Source: Astropecten irregularis
Lineage: Eukaryota; Echinodermata; Asteroidea; Paxillosida; Astropectinidae
Reading direction: 5' to 3'
NCBI GenBank assembly: GCA_963971285.1
Contig: OZ020261.1
Coordinates: 5,459,983-5,523,982 of the forward strand
Length of the DNA stretch: 64,000 bases
Both the position numbers and the translations under genes were made by a program. This document shows, in pieces, positions 12,781-23,939 of the stretch; the stretch's first letter is position 1, and each line of letters starts with the position of its first letter. The notes beneath the pieces are model-generated. The model was not told where the DNA came from. It was given only the letters and a program-made list of their open reading frames with translations, and searched no databases.

Positions 12781-12989
12781 CAGCCGCCCAATACTTCGTG
12801 GCTGCGTGTATATCTGGGGAGTACTACAGAACGTGGATAGGCTTACTATACAGCCAGTTCTAAAAGCCCAGCGAATCATCTAGGTTTACTAACCGAAAAG
12901 TGACCGCAATTGAGGAGGATAGGTACGGACTGCGCCTGCACACTAGCACACGGAACTGTCTCCTAGGCAACCACGGACTCAGAGATCGG

Positions 12990-13391
12990 ATGCGAGCCAC
13001 GCGTTCGTCCATACCGAGCATGGTGCTCCCGCTGCCCACGGCCGTCAAGGAGGAACCTCGCGAGATCTCGTGCGGCGCCGAGATCGAGGCCGAGCAGAAC
13101 GAGAACATGAACACCAACATGGCGGCGGCCACGTGCCGGGGAGGCATGCCGCAGCGTGCCGACGCTCACCTGTCCCGGGAGGAGCGGCGCAGGAGACGGC
13201 GTGCCACCACCAAGTACCGCACGGCCCACGCTACCAGGGAACGAATCCGCGTCGAGGCCTTCAACGTGGCCTTTGGAGAACTGCGTAAACTTCTACCCAC
13301 TCTGCCTCCTGACAAGAAACTCTCCAAAATTGAGATACTGAGACTGGCTATATGCTACATTTCCTACCTGAACCACGTGCTGGACGTATGA
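12990..13391 (+). CDS. nhlh: NHLH/NSCL-type basic helix-loop-helix transcription factor
   Basis: This is a neuronal bHLH factor of the NHLH1/2 (HEN/NSCL) family, which binds E-box DNA as a dimer in the nucleus and acts in neural differentiation. From the ATG at 12990 it encodes 133 residues. An acidic, low-complexity N terminus (1-60) is followed by the basic stretch REERRRRRR (63-71) and a bHLH domain (about 76-128) carrying [36 protein letters not shown] and a terminal [10 protein letters not shown]. These are family signatures and the protein ends where family members end. An in-frame GTG at 12900 precedes the ATG but is not a plausible eukaryotic start, and an in-frame TAA lies at 12861. 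The first ATG has C at -3 (weak). The next in-frame ATG at 13020 has A at -3 and G at +4, so a 123-residue product by leaky scanning is possible. The family call is certain; the exact start is less so. Confidence 0.95.
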   Translation: MRATRSSIPSMVLPLPTAVKEEPREISCGAEIEAEQNENMNTNMAAATCRGGMPQRADAHLSREERRRRRRATTKYRTAHATRERIRVEAFNVAFGELRKLLPTLPPDKKLSKIEILRLAICYISYLNHVLDV

Positions 13392-13858
13392 CACTGGGGT
13401 CGATGCAGACCATAGAGCTATATTAAAATTAATGCGCTAGCTCTGCGTTCTCCGTGCATAAACGCTTTGAAGCCGTCCTGGGCGCAGTCATTTTGAATTT
13501 ATGTGCGTGTCTGTGGAACAATTAAACCTTGACTGGAATGCTTTTCGAAGAGTGTACTCACACAAGTACGCACGAACGGTACTGGTAGAGCGTCTTGATG
13601 ACGCATGCAATCATTGCGCGACTGAAGTACATCGCGTGTACGCCGCGCACTGTGCAAAATGAAACGCGCATATACCGAAGGTGCGTCAGATTTTGGGCGT
13701 ATTGAGTTTCGATAACGCACTTGAAAGAACACAAACACAGATAGGCCCCCTTAGGCAAATAGAAAAAAACGTACCAAAATTGTGTGTTTTCAATAGGTTT
13801 GTGCACAAACATGGATGCGCCCAGCAGGCATCACTCTGTACACGGAACTAGCGCTCTA

Positions 13859-13989
13859 GGGCCTGTTTGTTTCGGACGAATCTGCGGATCCGGATCCCAT
13901 TTTTGGATCCTTCTCCTATGCAGGGTACGCTAAAATGGGATCCGGATCCGAAGGATTCGTGATCCTTTGCGTGAAACAAACAGGCCCCT
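13859..13989. mobile_element. fold-back element family G (GCCTGTTTGTTT ends)
   Basis: GGGCCTGTTTGTTTCGGACG and GTGAAACAAACAGGCCC, with GGATCCGGATCCCATTTT on both sides of TATGCAGGGTACGC. Confidence 0.83.
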
Positions 13990-14199
13990 AGTCATTTTTA
14001 TATAGCTCTATGATGCAGACATCAGACTCTGGCTTCTTTCATTAATTATGCAAGGGTTTATAAGTCCGTATTGATGTAACTTATCTTATGCACAGTAACC
14101 ACAGTTTTATGCACAAGAAGTTAATACCTTAATACCATATCGTTATTTAGGAGACCATTGAACAGGTTAGACCAAGAACTATAGGGTTGAACAAGCTTA

Positions 14200-14343
14200 G
14201 CCGATGCTTATCCATTCCATTGGGCCTTTGCGAAACCATGTTTGAGTCTAAGGACGTGAAACAGCATGAAGAAAGACTGGGCTACGAAGCCGAAGAAATG
14301 CTCCAGCTTCGCCATGTATCTCAAGCCCTTCATTTCACTGAAG
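14200..14343. repeat. partial family L element
   Basis: GGGCCTTTGCGAAACCATGT and GCTCCAGCTTCGCCATGTATCTC with CAAGCCCTTCATTTCAC. It joins a family H copy. Confidence 0.55.
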
Positions 14344-14372
14344 GGCGTCTACGTATTAAACGGAGGCTTAGG

Positions 14373-14417
<45 letters not shown>

Positions 14418-14655
14418 CAGCTCCTACATCCATAGAAATGCTGAAAATATAGGCTGTGGATTTTCATTGAAGTTGAAGCTCTGTTTTCCTTTTCAAACCA
14501 GATAAACTATTCTTCAGAACCGCAGCCAAAAGCCTCTTTTTTTGATAAGCGTTATTTCAGAATGGATTCACGAAATGGAGCCGGAGCCTGAGCCCCTGAG
14601 TTCGCAAAGGCCTCCAAAGCCTAGTCTTATTAAGCCTCGTTTCGTAAAGGCCACT
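14343..14655. repeat. family H element with (GGCTCA)n terminus
   Basis: An AGGCTTAGGCTCGGGCTCAG-type left end expanded to about eight hexamers. The interior has TTTTCATTGAAGTTGAAGCT and AGAACCGCAGCCAAAAGCCT. The right end is CCGGAGCCTGAGCCCCTGAG. Confidence 0.8.
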
Positions 14656-14674
14656 ATAGATACCAAGCTGGACT

Positions 14675-14902
14675 GGGGCCAATTTCATAAAACTGTTAAG
14701 CACAAAAATTTGCTTAGCACAAAAATGTCTCGCCCAATATAACAAACCACCGTTGAAAATTCCATTTGATATTCATGGTCAGCGAACAAACACAAGTGAT
14801 ACACAACACATGGACATTTGGTTGTTAACCCTGTTTTTATTAAGACAGAAATGTCATGCTTAGCAAATTTTCGTGCTAAGCAGCTATATGAAATTGGCCC
14901 CT
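14675..14902. mobile_element. MITE family D (GCTTAGCAC, CCAATTTCATA termini)
   Basis: Inverted ends GGGGCCAATTTCATAAAACT and TATATGAAATTGGCCCC, with subterminal TTAGCACAAAAA and TTTTCGTGCTAAGCAG. The interior has TGATACACAACACATGG, shared by all copies. Confidence 0.85.
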
Positions 14903-15088
14903 TTTGTCTTGATAACCAGCCTTCACTACACAGCGCTGGTTATCAATCGATAGCTTCGTGCAAAGTCATGCGAAGAGTGGCAGGAAACCAGTGGATGCAC
15001 GCTGCTAGCCATACTCGGCTTACCAGCGTTTGTGCATGGTTAGAGTTAGACGGCAACTTCACTGAAAATATGTGTGTATGAAAATACG

Positions 15089-15213
15089 ACTGCCGTCCGA
15101 ATCTGCTAACTAGAGCTAGGTCTACGTCTTCGCTCCATTGGAAATTCGCGTAGACACCAAGACAATAGACTTAGCATTAGCTCTGGAAGCCCGTTTCGGA
15201 CTCGGCCTTAGAC
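15089..15213. repeat. family I element (TCGCTCCATTGGAAAT)
   Basis: CCGTCCGAATCTGCTAACTA, GTCTTCGCTCCATTGGAAAT and GCTCTGGAAGCCCGTTTCGG, matching three other copies. Confidence 0.75.
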
Positions 15214-15347
15214 CGCGTCCCACATCTCTGGCTGCGGCCGCAAAAAATAACGCACAAGTCTATGGAAACGGCTGCAGTCACTGGCTAGTGGCTGCCATAA
15301 GTGCGTGTGTAATTTGCAGCCACAGCCAAAGATTTGGGACACGGTCT
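15205..15347. repeat. family J element (CCCAAATCTCTGGCTG)
   Basis: GCGTCCCACATCTCTGGCTG and AGCCACAGCCAAAGATTTGGGAC are inverted. One further copy lies at 57.5 kb. An apparent ORF here is element passage. Confidence 0.65.
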
Positions 15348-15508
15348 GTTCTCCGTAAGACATTCAAGAATACACCCTCTCTTTTCCCTACGCCCTATAA
15401 TCCTATGCTCCTCGTTCCCCATGTCCATCAAATAAGTAATGCATTTCAAAATTGTAATTTATGTTTCATACCTTTTTAACTAAAAGCGCCCACATCGAAA
15501 AACGTTTA

Positions 15509-15872
15509 TTAAAGGTTGTATCATACTTTGGTAAGAGACCAAAACAGAAATGTTCACAGATTTACGTATAACTTACAGGGTATGAAAATGGTGCTGGTAG
15601 AAACATGCTGTTAACATTTGTCCGCCTGAAATGGTGTATTTATCCAGAAATTAGTAAAACAACGACCGAAAATCTTTTTGATCTTTTAAAAGATCAAAAA
15701 TAAAAGAGAAAACACTTAAGAAATACTGGGCCGTTTTTCGCTGTTTTCTCAAAAAGTGGGCAACGTATGGGCCTGAAATTTTCACAGATTACTTTTACTG
15801 TATCTTCCTTGATATTTGTGCCCACGAATCTGTATTTCTTTGACAAAAACCAAAGTATGATACTACCTTTAA
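15509..15872. mobile_element. TTAA-flanked MITE family A
   Basis: TTAAAGGTTGTATCATACTT at the left, GATACTACCTTTAA at the right, with the family interior. Confidence 0.87.
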
Positions 15873-16097
15873 GACAGCATTTTGTTAATTGAATATAGAC
15901 AAGTGTATGCATAATTCATTGATTGATTGATTTCAAGATAACTAAAAATTTATGTGCAATTGACCAATAATTCATTGCATTAAGCCAATGCCACGTCTTG
16001 CCTGTATAACTGTTACGAAGTATTACCATTAAACACGTTCACGAACTTATGCACTTGAAACAGCATAATGGACTCTGCTTATAATTTGTGAATGCAA

Positions 16098-16350
16098 GGC
16101 CTTCTTCCAAACCTCGGCTCCGGCTCCGGCTCAGACTCCGGCGCTGTCATCCATAATTAATGCTGAAAATGTAGATTGTGGCTTTTCATTGAAGCTGAAT
16201 CTCTGTTTTCCTGTTCAAAATAGAGTATCTACTTCAAATCCGTTACCAAAAGCCTCTTTTTTGATACCTGTTATTCAAAACCGGAGTCACGAAATGGAGC
16301 CGAAGCCGGAGCCTGACCCGGAGCCGGAGCCGAGGTTTGGAAAAGGCCCC
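16098..16350. repeat. family H element
   Basis: AACCTCGGCTCCGGCTCCGG and GAGCCGGAGCCGAGGTTTGG inverted ends, with the family interior TGTGGCTTTTCATTGAAGCT. Confidence 0.78.
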
Positions 16351-16595
16351 AAGTAATACAAGGCCTTAAGCCCTTGGGAAAGATCCTGCTAGGATCGAAA
16401 CGCGTTTGGCCCTGTTAACTTCAAACATTTAGTTTGTGAAATTTGCACCGCACACTTTCCATACATTAAAACGAACACTAATTGAATACTAGGCTTATAC
16501 TATTATCATTTTTGAAATAAATTAAGGCGATGACGAGAGATTTTCTTCTTGAATTTTCCTTACGAGCTTTCCTCGTGGCACGATTTGACGAGCAT

Positions 16596-16675
16596 GAACA
16601 CGTGACCAATTAATAATCATGACGTGTCAATGATCTCAGCCAATGAGCAATGCGTATTCTGTGTCACATGACGAG
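16596..16675. promoter_or_regulatory. CCAAT / CACGTG / CRE-like cluster, possible promoter or enhancer
   Basis: Within 80 bases are CACGTGACCAAT (16599), TGACGTGTCA (16620), GCCAATGAG (16639) and GTCACATGAC (16663). Two CCAAT boxes beside bHLH-Zip and bZIP-like sites resemble a TATA-less promoter. No first exon could be recognised next to it. Confidence 0.25.
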
Positions 16676-16745
16676 AGCGGTGTCTCGGGTAACAGCGAAC
16701 AAAGTAAAAGAGAGAAAGTAGGCCTGCAATTTTCTTCATTTTCCT

Positions 16746-17098
16746 TTAAAGGTACAGTACAGGATTGGTAACATTCCCAAACAGAAATGCTCACAGATTT
16801 ACCTATAACTTTCAGGGTATGAAGATGGTGCTGGTAGAAACATACCGTTAAAATATTTCCGCCTGGAATGCTTTAATTATCCAGAAATTAGTAAAACAAA
16901 GATCGAAAACAGTTTTGATCTCGGGGTGACATCAAATCCATTCTTTATGTTTCGTAAGAGAAATTGAGTCGGTTTTTCGCTATTTTCTCGTGACTCAGAT
17001 GTCCGATTGAGCTCAAAGTTTCACAGGTTTATTATTTCATGTTCATGCTGGATTAGACACATTTTTGTAATCTTTACCGATCATGTTTTATACCATTA
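16746..17098. mobile_element. TTAA-flanked MITE family B
   Basis: TTAAAGGTACAGTACAGGAT at the left. The first half closely resembles family A (ACCTATAACTTTCAGGGTAT) and the second half is family B specific. It ends near ATACCATTAA. Confidence 0.8.
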
Positions 17099-17099
17099 A

Positions 17100-18275
17100 A
17101 GTGGAAAGTACCTTATTTGAGACACGAAAGAAACATACTGAAGGAGAAACACACGTAGTTATTGATTAAAGGCAAACGTATAATCAATTTATTTCAGACA
17201 TATCACACCTTATAAAATGATTTATATATATACAAAGTATTTGATTGCTTAATTTGTATGAAAGCATTCCAAAAATGCATCGAATTGTATTAATTTTTGA
17301 ATAATTATATGAATTCAAAGATAATAACTCAATTTTACATAATAAATCTAACAATTTAAACTATCAAATTCTTATAAAAATGGACTACCGATCATTAATG
17401 TCATTGGTATCTGCCCTTTGGCAGTAAGAAACATTTTTAAGGTAAATGTAAGTCTCCATCCGTGGTCCCGGACATCGTGTAGATTTGATACGGTAAATCG
17501 GACTATCTACGCCCAATATCCTAATAATACCCCCATAACTAAGGCGAGACTTGAGAACGCATTCTCGCGGGACTTACAGACGCTTTAAATTTCTAACTAC
17601 GAATACAAACGTGCATAAGACCATTCCATGAAGCAGTCAAACATACTCATTTCCTCAATTTTTATTTAAGGTACAATAACTTGTACTTCTGCTTTTCTGC
17701 TAAGCATGAAATTTAAAAGAGGAAAATTTTTCTGGCGACCAACTTCGTATAGTTTTTCTATTATGCCACAACAGTGTGACGTCACGAGCCCGCGTATCAG
17801 GTTCTATGCACTCCCGTGTGTGTGTGAGATGTCACTAAACATCACTGATATTAGGCACATCTACCAAAATAAACAACTCAACTTCAAAAAACATCTACAA
17901 ACAACGAAAACAAGAAAGCAAGTATAAAAGCAAATCTGAAAAGTTGTTAAAAACGAACAAAATTGGAAACAAGCATTATCAAAATGGTACATGCGTCATC
18001 TTTAAACTTTTCCCAAATCAAAGTGTGAAACGTAGATAAAGATCATCATCACACTTCATATCTAGAAAAGCGTTTTCAAGATTAGATTGAATCGTCTTAA
18101 AATGACGTCACTATGTAGTCATTTAAGGTAAAAGTGTATTCTATAGTTGGCCCAGCTATTATTTTAAGCCAAGTTAAGCTGAAGAAATAACAATATGTAC
18201 ACTATTATACTGCCCGACTCTAACTTCGCGTAAAATGCCATAGCAATTTCAGCGCCACGGCAAAACCGTACGTAC
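17100..18275. other. AT-rich spacer, no gene recognised
   Basis: Long AT-rich sequence. A 17460-17600 GC patch has no frame. No repeat family of the window was detected. Confidence 0.5.
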
Positions 18276-18420
18276 AATGGGAGACTTTTGGAGAAGCGGT
18301 CTTGAGTCAACAGCGCACGCGCAAACCATGCTTTCGCAATTGTGAGCATGCGCGCGTTGTTTTGCGCGTGCGTGCGCTTGCGCTGTTGACTTTAGACCGG
18401 CTCTCCAAAAGTCTCCCATT
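18276..18420. repeat. fold-back MITE family C
   Basis: Nearly symmetrical element with AATGGGAGACTTTTGGAGAA and GTCTCCCATT ends. It lies in spacer 3' of mesh-like gene A. Confidence 0.85.
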
Positions 18421-19078
18421 AGCGCAACAAAATGTTCAACTTGGCAAATTTGCAAAATGTGGCAAAATTATGTTTTCTTAACGTCACAAAATAATTAGCT
18501 CCGTTCATTTGAATTTGCACAAAGTATTGACCAGGCTTAAACTGATTAATTGTAAGACCTATATGATACAAAAAAAAACACACGAAAATCCTCAAACAAA
18601 AGAACGAATACAGAACAGCTGTAAATATTTCTACAGTAAAGCAAAGCTGTGATCGATTAAAATTAGAAACAACATTCTAATTGGCAAATTAAATGTAGTT
18701 GATTTTTCACTGTACTTTTAGTTATAAAATTGATAAGGAAAAACTAAGACTCTTTGCATAGGAACTATTGCTGCCCTAGAAGGATTTTGAAACAGCAAAA
18801 TGATAAAAACAACATGTATACGACATTATATCAAACATCATAACTCAAATGGAGTCAATTCTTTCACAAACAAAGATGAATGATCCTTGTGCAAACAAAT
18901 ATTTGTGTTATCTGTTTCATGCATTGACTTCTGGCCCCCTTTCTGAAAATAGACTTGATTTGAGTTGAAGATATTGGAATATTCATATCTTTAGAAGGAA
19001 CACCAGCTTTTTCTCCGATGTTGAGAAATCAAATGACTTGAGACTGGTAATAAGGTTGTGGAACGACTAGGGACAAGT

Positions 19079-19142
19079 CTAGGCCCAGCTCTCCAAGCTC
19101 TTGCCGTGTTTCAGTTCCATCTCGATCTCCTCTGCACGCGGT
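19079..19142 (-). CDS. mesh-like gene A exon 24 (last coding exon)
   Basis: Acceptor TTGCAG|ACCGCG; reads PRAEEIEMELKHGKSLESWA then TAG. The phase from exon 23 (two bases, CC) fits, and the total coding length becomes a multiple of three. Confidence 0.8.
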
Positions 19143-19167
19143 CTGCAAAATCACACAAAACATAACA

Positions 19168-19440
19168 TTTGAAAAGTGAACAAAGAAAAATTGACTGGAG
19201 CGGGATTCGAACCGGCGACCTCCTGAATACCGTACAGGCGCTCTACCAACTGAGCTATCCTGCCCTACGTTGGTGGTGACCCCAATAGTCAACCATGCTT
19301 GTTCGCCTTGCAGTCAGAAGCCATGAAACCACGCACATACCGCCACACCCCAGCGATCGTTTCAATGATACACGCAACAATGTTGCAACCTGGGAACGTT
19401 ACATGGGGGATCAGTCAAAGATGATACGGCTTTTTAAAAT
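19168..19440 (-). repeat. tRNA-derived SINE (family S1)
   Basis: Read on the minus strand: GGATAGCTCAGTTGGTAGAGCG (box A) and GCCGGTTCGAATCCCGCTCC (box B). A shared extension contains GCTTCTGACTGCAAGGCGAA. It lies just upstream of the last exon acceptor of gene A. The anticodon arm is defective, so it is not a working tRNA. Confidence 0.78.
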
Positions 19441-19654
19441 TAATATGTACGTTTATATGTTTATGAAACATTGTGTAAACAGTTTCATTGGTAAAATGTG
19501 TGATTATTTTGTATGCCTGGCTTTGATGGCTCGCCATAGTTTCCGCCATGCTGGTTGGCAAAAACTCGGTCTATAAAGGGTCAAGGCGTTGCAAACTCTT
19601 GGAGGCGCACTACTATATATCGCTCGTATTTTCAGGACGGGATAAGTGATCTTA

Positions 19655-19898
19655 GGGCGTTTTCGAAACGGAGGCTTAGGCTCAGGCTCAGGCTCCAGCT
19701 CTGACATCCATATGCTGAAAATATAGGTTGTGGTTTTTCATTGAAGCTGAAACTCTGTTTTCCTTTTCAAACTACAGAATCTACTTCAGAACCGCAGCCA
19801 AAAGTCTCTATTTTGATGCCCGTTGTTTTAGAATGGATTCACGAAATGGAGCCTGAGCCTGAAACGGAGCCTGAGCCTCCGTTTCGAAAACGCCCTTT
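19655..19898. repeat. family H element, best preserved
   Basis: AGGGCGTTTTCGAAACGGAG and CCGTTTCGAAAACGCCCT are precise inverted ends about 244 bases apart. Confidence 0.85.
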
Positions 19899-19906
19899 AG
19901 GCTGCA

Positions 19907-20022
19907 TCCGAATCTGTTGTCATAGAGCTAGGTCTAGGTCTTCGCTCCATTGGAAATACGCAGAGACACCAAGACAATATACCTAGCCGTAGCTCTGGAA
20001 GCTCGTTTCGGACAGGGCCTTA
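19907..20022. repeat. family I element
   Basis: GGCTGCATCCGAATCTGTTG to GCTCGTTTCGGACAGGGCCT, with AGAGCTAGGTCTAGGTCTTC. Confidence 0.78.
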
Positions 20023-20107
20023 CAACGATTCACTCATCTAATCTGCAAAGTGTCTCGAGAACTACCAACTCTTATCAGTTGAGTACCAATAGAGACCGGT
20101 GACTTAC

Positions 20108-20244
20108 GGTGGTGGGAGGGCCGAGTCAGGGTCGGTGTAGCCGTAGCGGGGCTCGGCTGGTGAGATCATCTCAGGGGGCGCCATCCTGCGGGTGTACGGG
20201 TCTCGTTCCTCGTAGGGCAGGGTCTGTGAGCCGTGTGGGCTTGG
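20108..20244 (-). CDS. mesh-like gene A exon 23 (cytoplasmic tail)
   Basis: Acceptor ATACAG|CCAAGC; donor CCACC|GTAAGT. Proline- and tyrosine-rich tail: TLPYEERDPYTRRMAPPEM, EPRYGYTDPDSALPPP. Confidence 0.85.
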
Positions 20245-20336
20245 CTGTATCCAGGAGAACAAGATTATACATTCGTCATGTCCTTGTCATTTAGCTTTTG
20301 AGAAAGATCCTGCTAGGATCAAAACGTCAGGCCCTC

Positions 20337-20696
20337 TTAAAGGTAATATCATACTTTGTTTTTTTTTTCAAAGAAATGCAGATACATGGGCGCAAATATC
20401 AAGGAAGATACAGTAACAGTCATCTGTGGAAATGTGAGTCCCATACGGTGACCACTTTTTGAGAAAACAGCGAAAAACAGCCACAGTATATCTTAAGTCT
20501 TTTCTCTTTTATTTTTGATCTTTTAAAAGATCAAAAAGATTTTCGGTCGTTGTTTTACTAATATCTGGATAAATACACCATTTCAGGCGGAACATTTTTA
20601 ATAGTATGTTTCTACCACCACCATCTCCATACCCTGTAAGTTATACGGAAATCTGTGAACATTTCTGTTTTGGTTTCTTACCAAAGTATGATACTA
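20337..20696. mobile_element. MITE family A, right terminus clipped
   Basis: The left end is intact (TTAAAGGTAATATCATACTT). The right end stops at GTATGATACTA, where a family H element begins. In the gene A intron between exons 22 and 23. Confidence 0.82.
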
Positions 20697-20913
20697 AGAG
20701 GCTTTTTAGCTGCAGTTCAAAAGTAGATTCTCTGGTTTGAAAATGAAAACAGAGCTTCAGTTTCAGCGAAACAACCACAAGCTTTATTTTCAGCATATGG
20801 ATGTTAGAGCCTGAGCCTTAGCCTTAGCCTGAGCCTGAGCCTGAGCCTGAGCAGTGAGCCTGAGCAGTGAGCCTAAGCCTAAGCATAAGCCTAAGCCTCC
20901 ATTTCGTAAACGC
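20697..20913. repeat. family H element (gene A intron)
   Basis: GCTGCAGTTCAAAAGTAGAT, the family interior in inverse orientation, then a run of AGCCTGAGCCTGAGCCTGAG-type hexamers ending CCTCCATTTCGTAAACGCC. Confidence 0.75.
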
Positions 20914-20957
20914 CAATACTTCAATCTCAGTCAAAACAATGGAGCATCGATACTTAC

Positions 20958-21191
20958 CCTGTAACCCTCGGACGGCACGTTGCCGTAGCGGGTATCCTTA
21001 GCCAGCTGCCGACGCATCTGCTGGCTGTACTGGTCATCAGGGTTATCCTCAGCAGTTCTGGGGTAGGCACGCTGGACCTCCACGGGCGTGTCTCTGACCT
21101 GATACGCGGGCTCGTGACTGCCGTAGTCCTCGGCGCCTCTCTTCTCCAGTTTCTGCTGCTTCTTCCGTTGTTTCTTGGACACAATGTCGCC
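20958..21191 (-). CDS. mesh-like gene A exon 22 (cytoplasmic tail)
   Basis: Acceptor TACCAG|GGCGAC; donor ACAGG|GTAAGT. 78 codons of charged sequence, starting with a lysine/glutamine-rich SKKQRKKQQKLEKRG and containing tyrosines that could be phosphorylated (EDYGS, PAYQV, TRYGN). Confidence 0.88.
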
Positions 21192-21449
21192 CTGGTAACA
21201 ACGATTTTCAAAGATGAGAGAGACATGTGAAATTCATACAGCCTACACTTTAATACAAGGAACTAAATGTACTATATTAGTATCTTTAGTTCCTGTAAAA
21301 CGTCTTGCTTCAGCTAGTCAACTGCACATGCGCAGTGATGAGTGAGGATAGTTATTGTCGGTCTCAAAATTAACGAAGCTAGCTGCCATTGAACTGTGAA
21401 CCATCTAAATTGTGACCAATTATTGCAGTCAGGAGCCATTTTCTGACAT

Positions 21450-21780
21450 TCTCCTTTGGCTTCGGCTTCAGCTTGGGCTTAGCCTCTAAATTCTTACAAC
21501 ATCGGCTGTGGCTTTCCATTGCATATTAGTGTCTACTGATATTTTCAAAACGTTGGTTTTGGCTTCAGCTTCGGCTTAGTCTCAGAAATCTGCAAACATT
21601 TGGCTGTGGCTTTCTGTTGAAGCTGAACTGAGCTTCGTTTTCTCGTTCAAACCAGAATATCCATTTTGAACCAGAATTAACTGATAGCCCGTACTTTGAT
21701 ACCCGTTACTCGAAAATGGATAAATACAACATGGAGCCGAAGCCGAAGCCAGAGCCTGAGCCAATGTTTCGAGAAAGGCT
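21450..21780. repeat. degenerate family H-like repeats
   Basis: TTCGGCTTCAGCTTGGGCTT, GGCTGTGGCTTTCTGTTGAA and AAGCCGAAGCCAGAGCCTGA, a decayed version of the family H ends and interior, between the TM and tail exons of gene A. Confidence 0.6.
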
Positions 21781-21840
21781 TACGGCTACACTCTAGGTAT
21801 GGGAAGCCAAACGTGGCAAACACGTCTCAACTATACCTAC

Positions 21841-21971
21841 CGGGAAATCAGATTTCCTTCGACGTGATCTCAACTGCAGTACGCAGCAGATAGCAACGAG
21901 GACGACGAGAATGACCAGGCCTGCTATACCCCCTACCACAGCACCGGCTACCTCAATCGGGTTCAGTTTAT
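21841..21971 (-). CDS. mesh-like gene A exon 21 (transmembrane helix)
   Basis: Acceptor CGGCAG|ATAAAC; donor CCCG|GTAGGT. Encodes VAGAVVGGIAGLVILVVLVA followed by a basic stop-transfer cluster RSRRKSDFP. Confidence 0.9.
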
Positions 21972-22463
21972 CTGCCGATCGAAGGAGTCATGATACGCCA
22001 TTCAGGATATAATTACAGAAGTAAGTTTTATGATTTATTCAGGCCAATTATCAGCCGAAATGAGATTTTTAAAGTTATTATACCCCGATTGAATCATTGT
22101 TCATAATATTAACAGACCCTTGATCGAGACCAATATCTATCTCTCTTAGGAAACGCAAGATAAAAATAAATTTTGATTACATAAAAATATACCGAAATTT
22201 TCAATTGGAGGTATATTGTATTTAGAAAAAGGCAAAAACGAATCAACACTAAGTAGAAAACAAATAAACTGTAAAATATCAAACAATATCTCGATTTATT
22301 CTCTTAAACAGCTTACTGAAATATTGTCGAGCATTTCATATTGTAAGGATGTGGTCCATTTCATTTTCTGATAATTGCACATTATTATGATGCAAGGTTA
22401 ATTGTGCACCCTAAAGGTGGCGTGAAACAGAACGCCCTCATCGGCCGAATATGTATTACTTAC

Positions 22464-22643
22464 GGTAGCAATATGGCGCTATACCGGTCCATCTTTCCCT
22501 CTCGGTATCACAGACTCTATCTTTTCTGCCGTAGAGGTCGTAGTTGTCGTTACACGAGTACTCAACTCGCATGTTCTCGGGCGGGCCTATTACCTTGATG
22601 CTACCGTACATTGGAGTCTCCAAGCCCCCGCATATCAGGCTTT
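22464..22643 (-). CDS. mesh-like gene A exon 20 (sushi 2)
   Basis: Acceptor GATCAG|AAAGCC; donor CTACC|GTAAGT. Complete sushi module: LICGGLETPMYGS, EYSCNDNYDLYG, RVCDTERERWTGIAPYC. Confidence 0.93.
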
Positions 22644-22825
22644 CTGATCGGTGGAAAACAAGGGAGTAAGACTGTTTTACTGGGTGCATTCGTTTAGCTA
22701 ACACGGGTTAGCCCTTACTTGGGAATTGTCGTGCTATACAGCACAAAACAAGCGAGAGAGTAGGGACGAGGTTGACTGGGGTCGACCCGGGGGAGTTAAA
22801 CGAATGCACCCACTAATGAAATTCA

Positions 22826-22960
22826 TGGTACGTGTAGTGCGCAACCAAGCGTTTGCAAAGCGTTGACCAATCACAATGCGCGGAATTAATTTTGTCGACA
22901 AACTGCGCATGTGGAAAGATGCCCGGTTTGTCGACAAATTGGCCAACGCAGTGAAAACTC
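22826..22960. repeat. family K element (GCGTTGGCCAATC)
   Basis: TTTGCAAAGCGTTGACCAAT, CAATGCGCGGAATTAATTTT and a reverse-facing GACAAATTGGCCAACGC. Confidence 0.6.
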
Positions 22961-23367
22961 ATGTTTTTTTGTTTTTTTACAAATGGAGTTGGTTACAAAT
23001 TCTAAGAAAATTTTGGACCAATTTTTGACTAGGCCAAGGTTATATAGCTGGTTTTCATCATTGGAATATTAGTATTTTCGTAATTCTCGCTTCATTTTGG
23101 GTCATGTGCATGATAAAACTAAAACGAAAGGATTTTCTGGACACGAATATGTCATTTTTGTGCATTTCAAAACTTAAGAATAAGAAAAAATTTGCCTCAA
23201 AGTCAGGTACAAAAGTGGTTCTCCGTTATCGGATGTAGCGAAACATCGGATCGGTTTGCTGACATTTACGGATAGCTAAACGTGCGCGTATGCGTATCCG
23301 TTCGCATGCGAAACCTCCTTAATCTCATCTTGTCATTGTTGTTGTATCGATGTCATTAATAACTCAC

Positions 23368-23503
23368 CAATGCAGTCGACGTCTTCAGACTGGCCGCTCC
23401 ACTGGCCCTGGGGGTTCTCCGTGTTCTCCAGCCTGGGCGGCGGCTCACAGACACGGTACGAGGACCCGGTCAATATGAAGTCATCTTCGCAGGTGAACTC
23501 AAC
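23368..23503 (-). CDS. mesh-like gene A exon 19 (sushi 1, second half)
   Basis: Acceptor TAACAG|GTTGAG; donor CATTG|GTGAGT. Encodes VEFTCEDDFILTGSSYRVCE and GQWSGQSEDVDCI, closing sushi 1. Confidence 0.9.
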
Positions 23504-23939
23504 CTGTTATCGGTAAAATCACAACATAATCGACGTTGAAAGTTACAGTAGATAATATTAAACAAGCTTCTTGGTCTGTATTCGCTTAAAGCATGAAAAG
23601 TCTTCCTTGAACAAACAGGATTGCCAACCAAATTTTTAAAAGATTTTTACTGCTTTTGACTAGCATTCGGTCATTGTTTGCTGAGCATTACATACGCACA
23701 TGGAGTTTTGGCTGCCATACTGATTTTATTTTATACCGTCTTTGGTGCTTTTGGGTTTAAAAGTATGTTTCTGTTTCTACGGTCTTGATACCGTGAAAAT
23801 AATACGTAAATGTGTGATTATTTGTTTTGGCTCATTACCAATAGTGTTATGCCTTTTAATAATAATAATAACATTATCGGACATTTATATTGTGCAGCTA
23901 CTACATGTTTATGAATATACTCAACTTTATTATTATCCC

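Larger units (their letters stand above)
12728..13391 (+). other. nhlh: nhlh terminal exon (5' UTR part plus coding sequence)
   Basis: A pyrimidine run followed by CCAACAG ends at 12727 and looks like a 3' splice site, so this exon probably starts at 12728 with an unseen 5' UTR exon upstream. The coding frame has a TAA at 12861-12863, which excludes an N-terminal extension from this exon. No convincing polyadenylation signal was found; ATTAAA-like words occur near 13422 and 13521. Confidence 0.6.

Noticed and set aside
12900-12989. N-terminal extension of nhlh from position 12900
   Set aside because: The codon there is GTG, an in-frame TAA lies just upstream at 12861, and the first ATG is at 12990.
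19190-19270. tRNA gene at the S1 element
   Set aside because: The anticodon arm is mispaired and lacks the usual T before the anticodon. The same sequence recurs with a shared non-tRNA extension, so it is a SINE.
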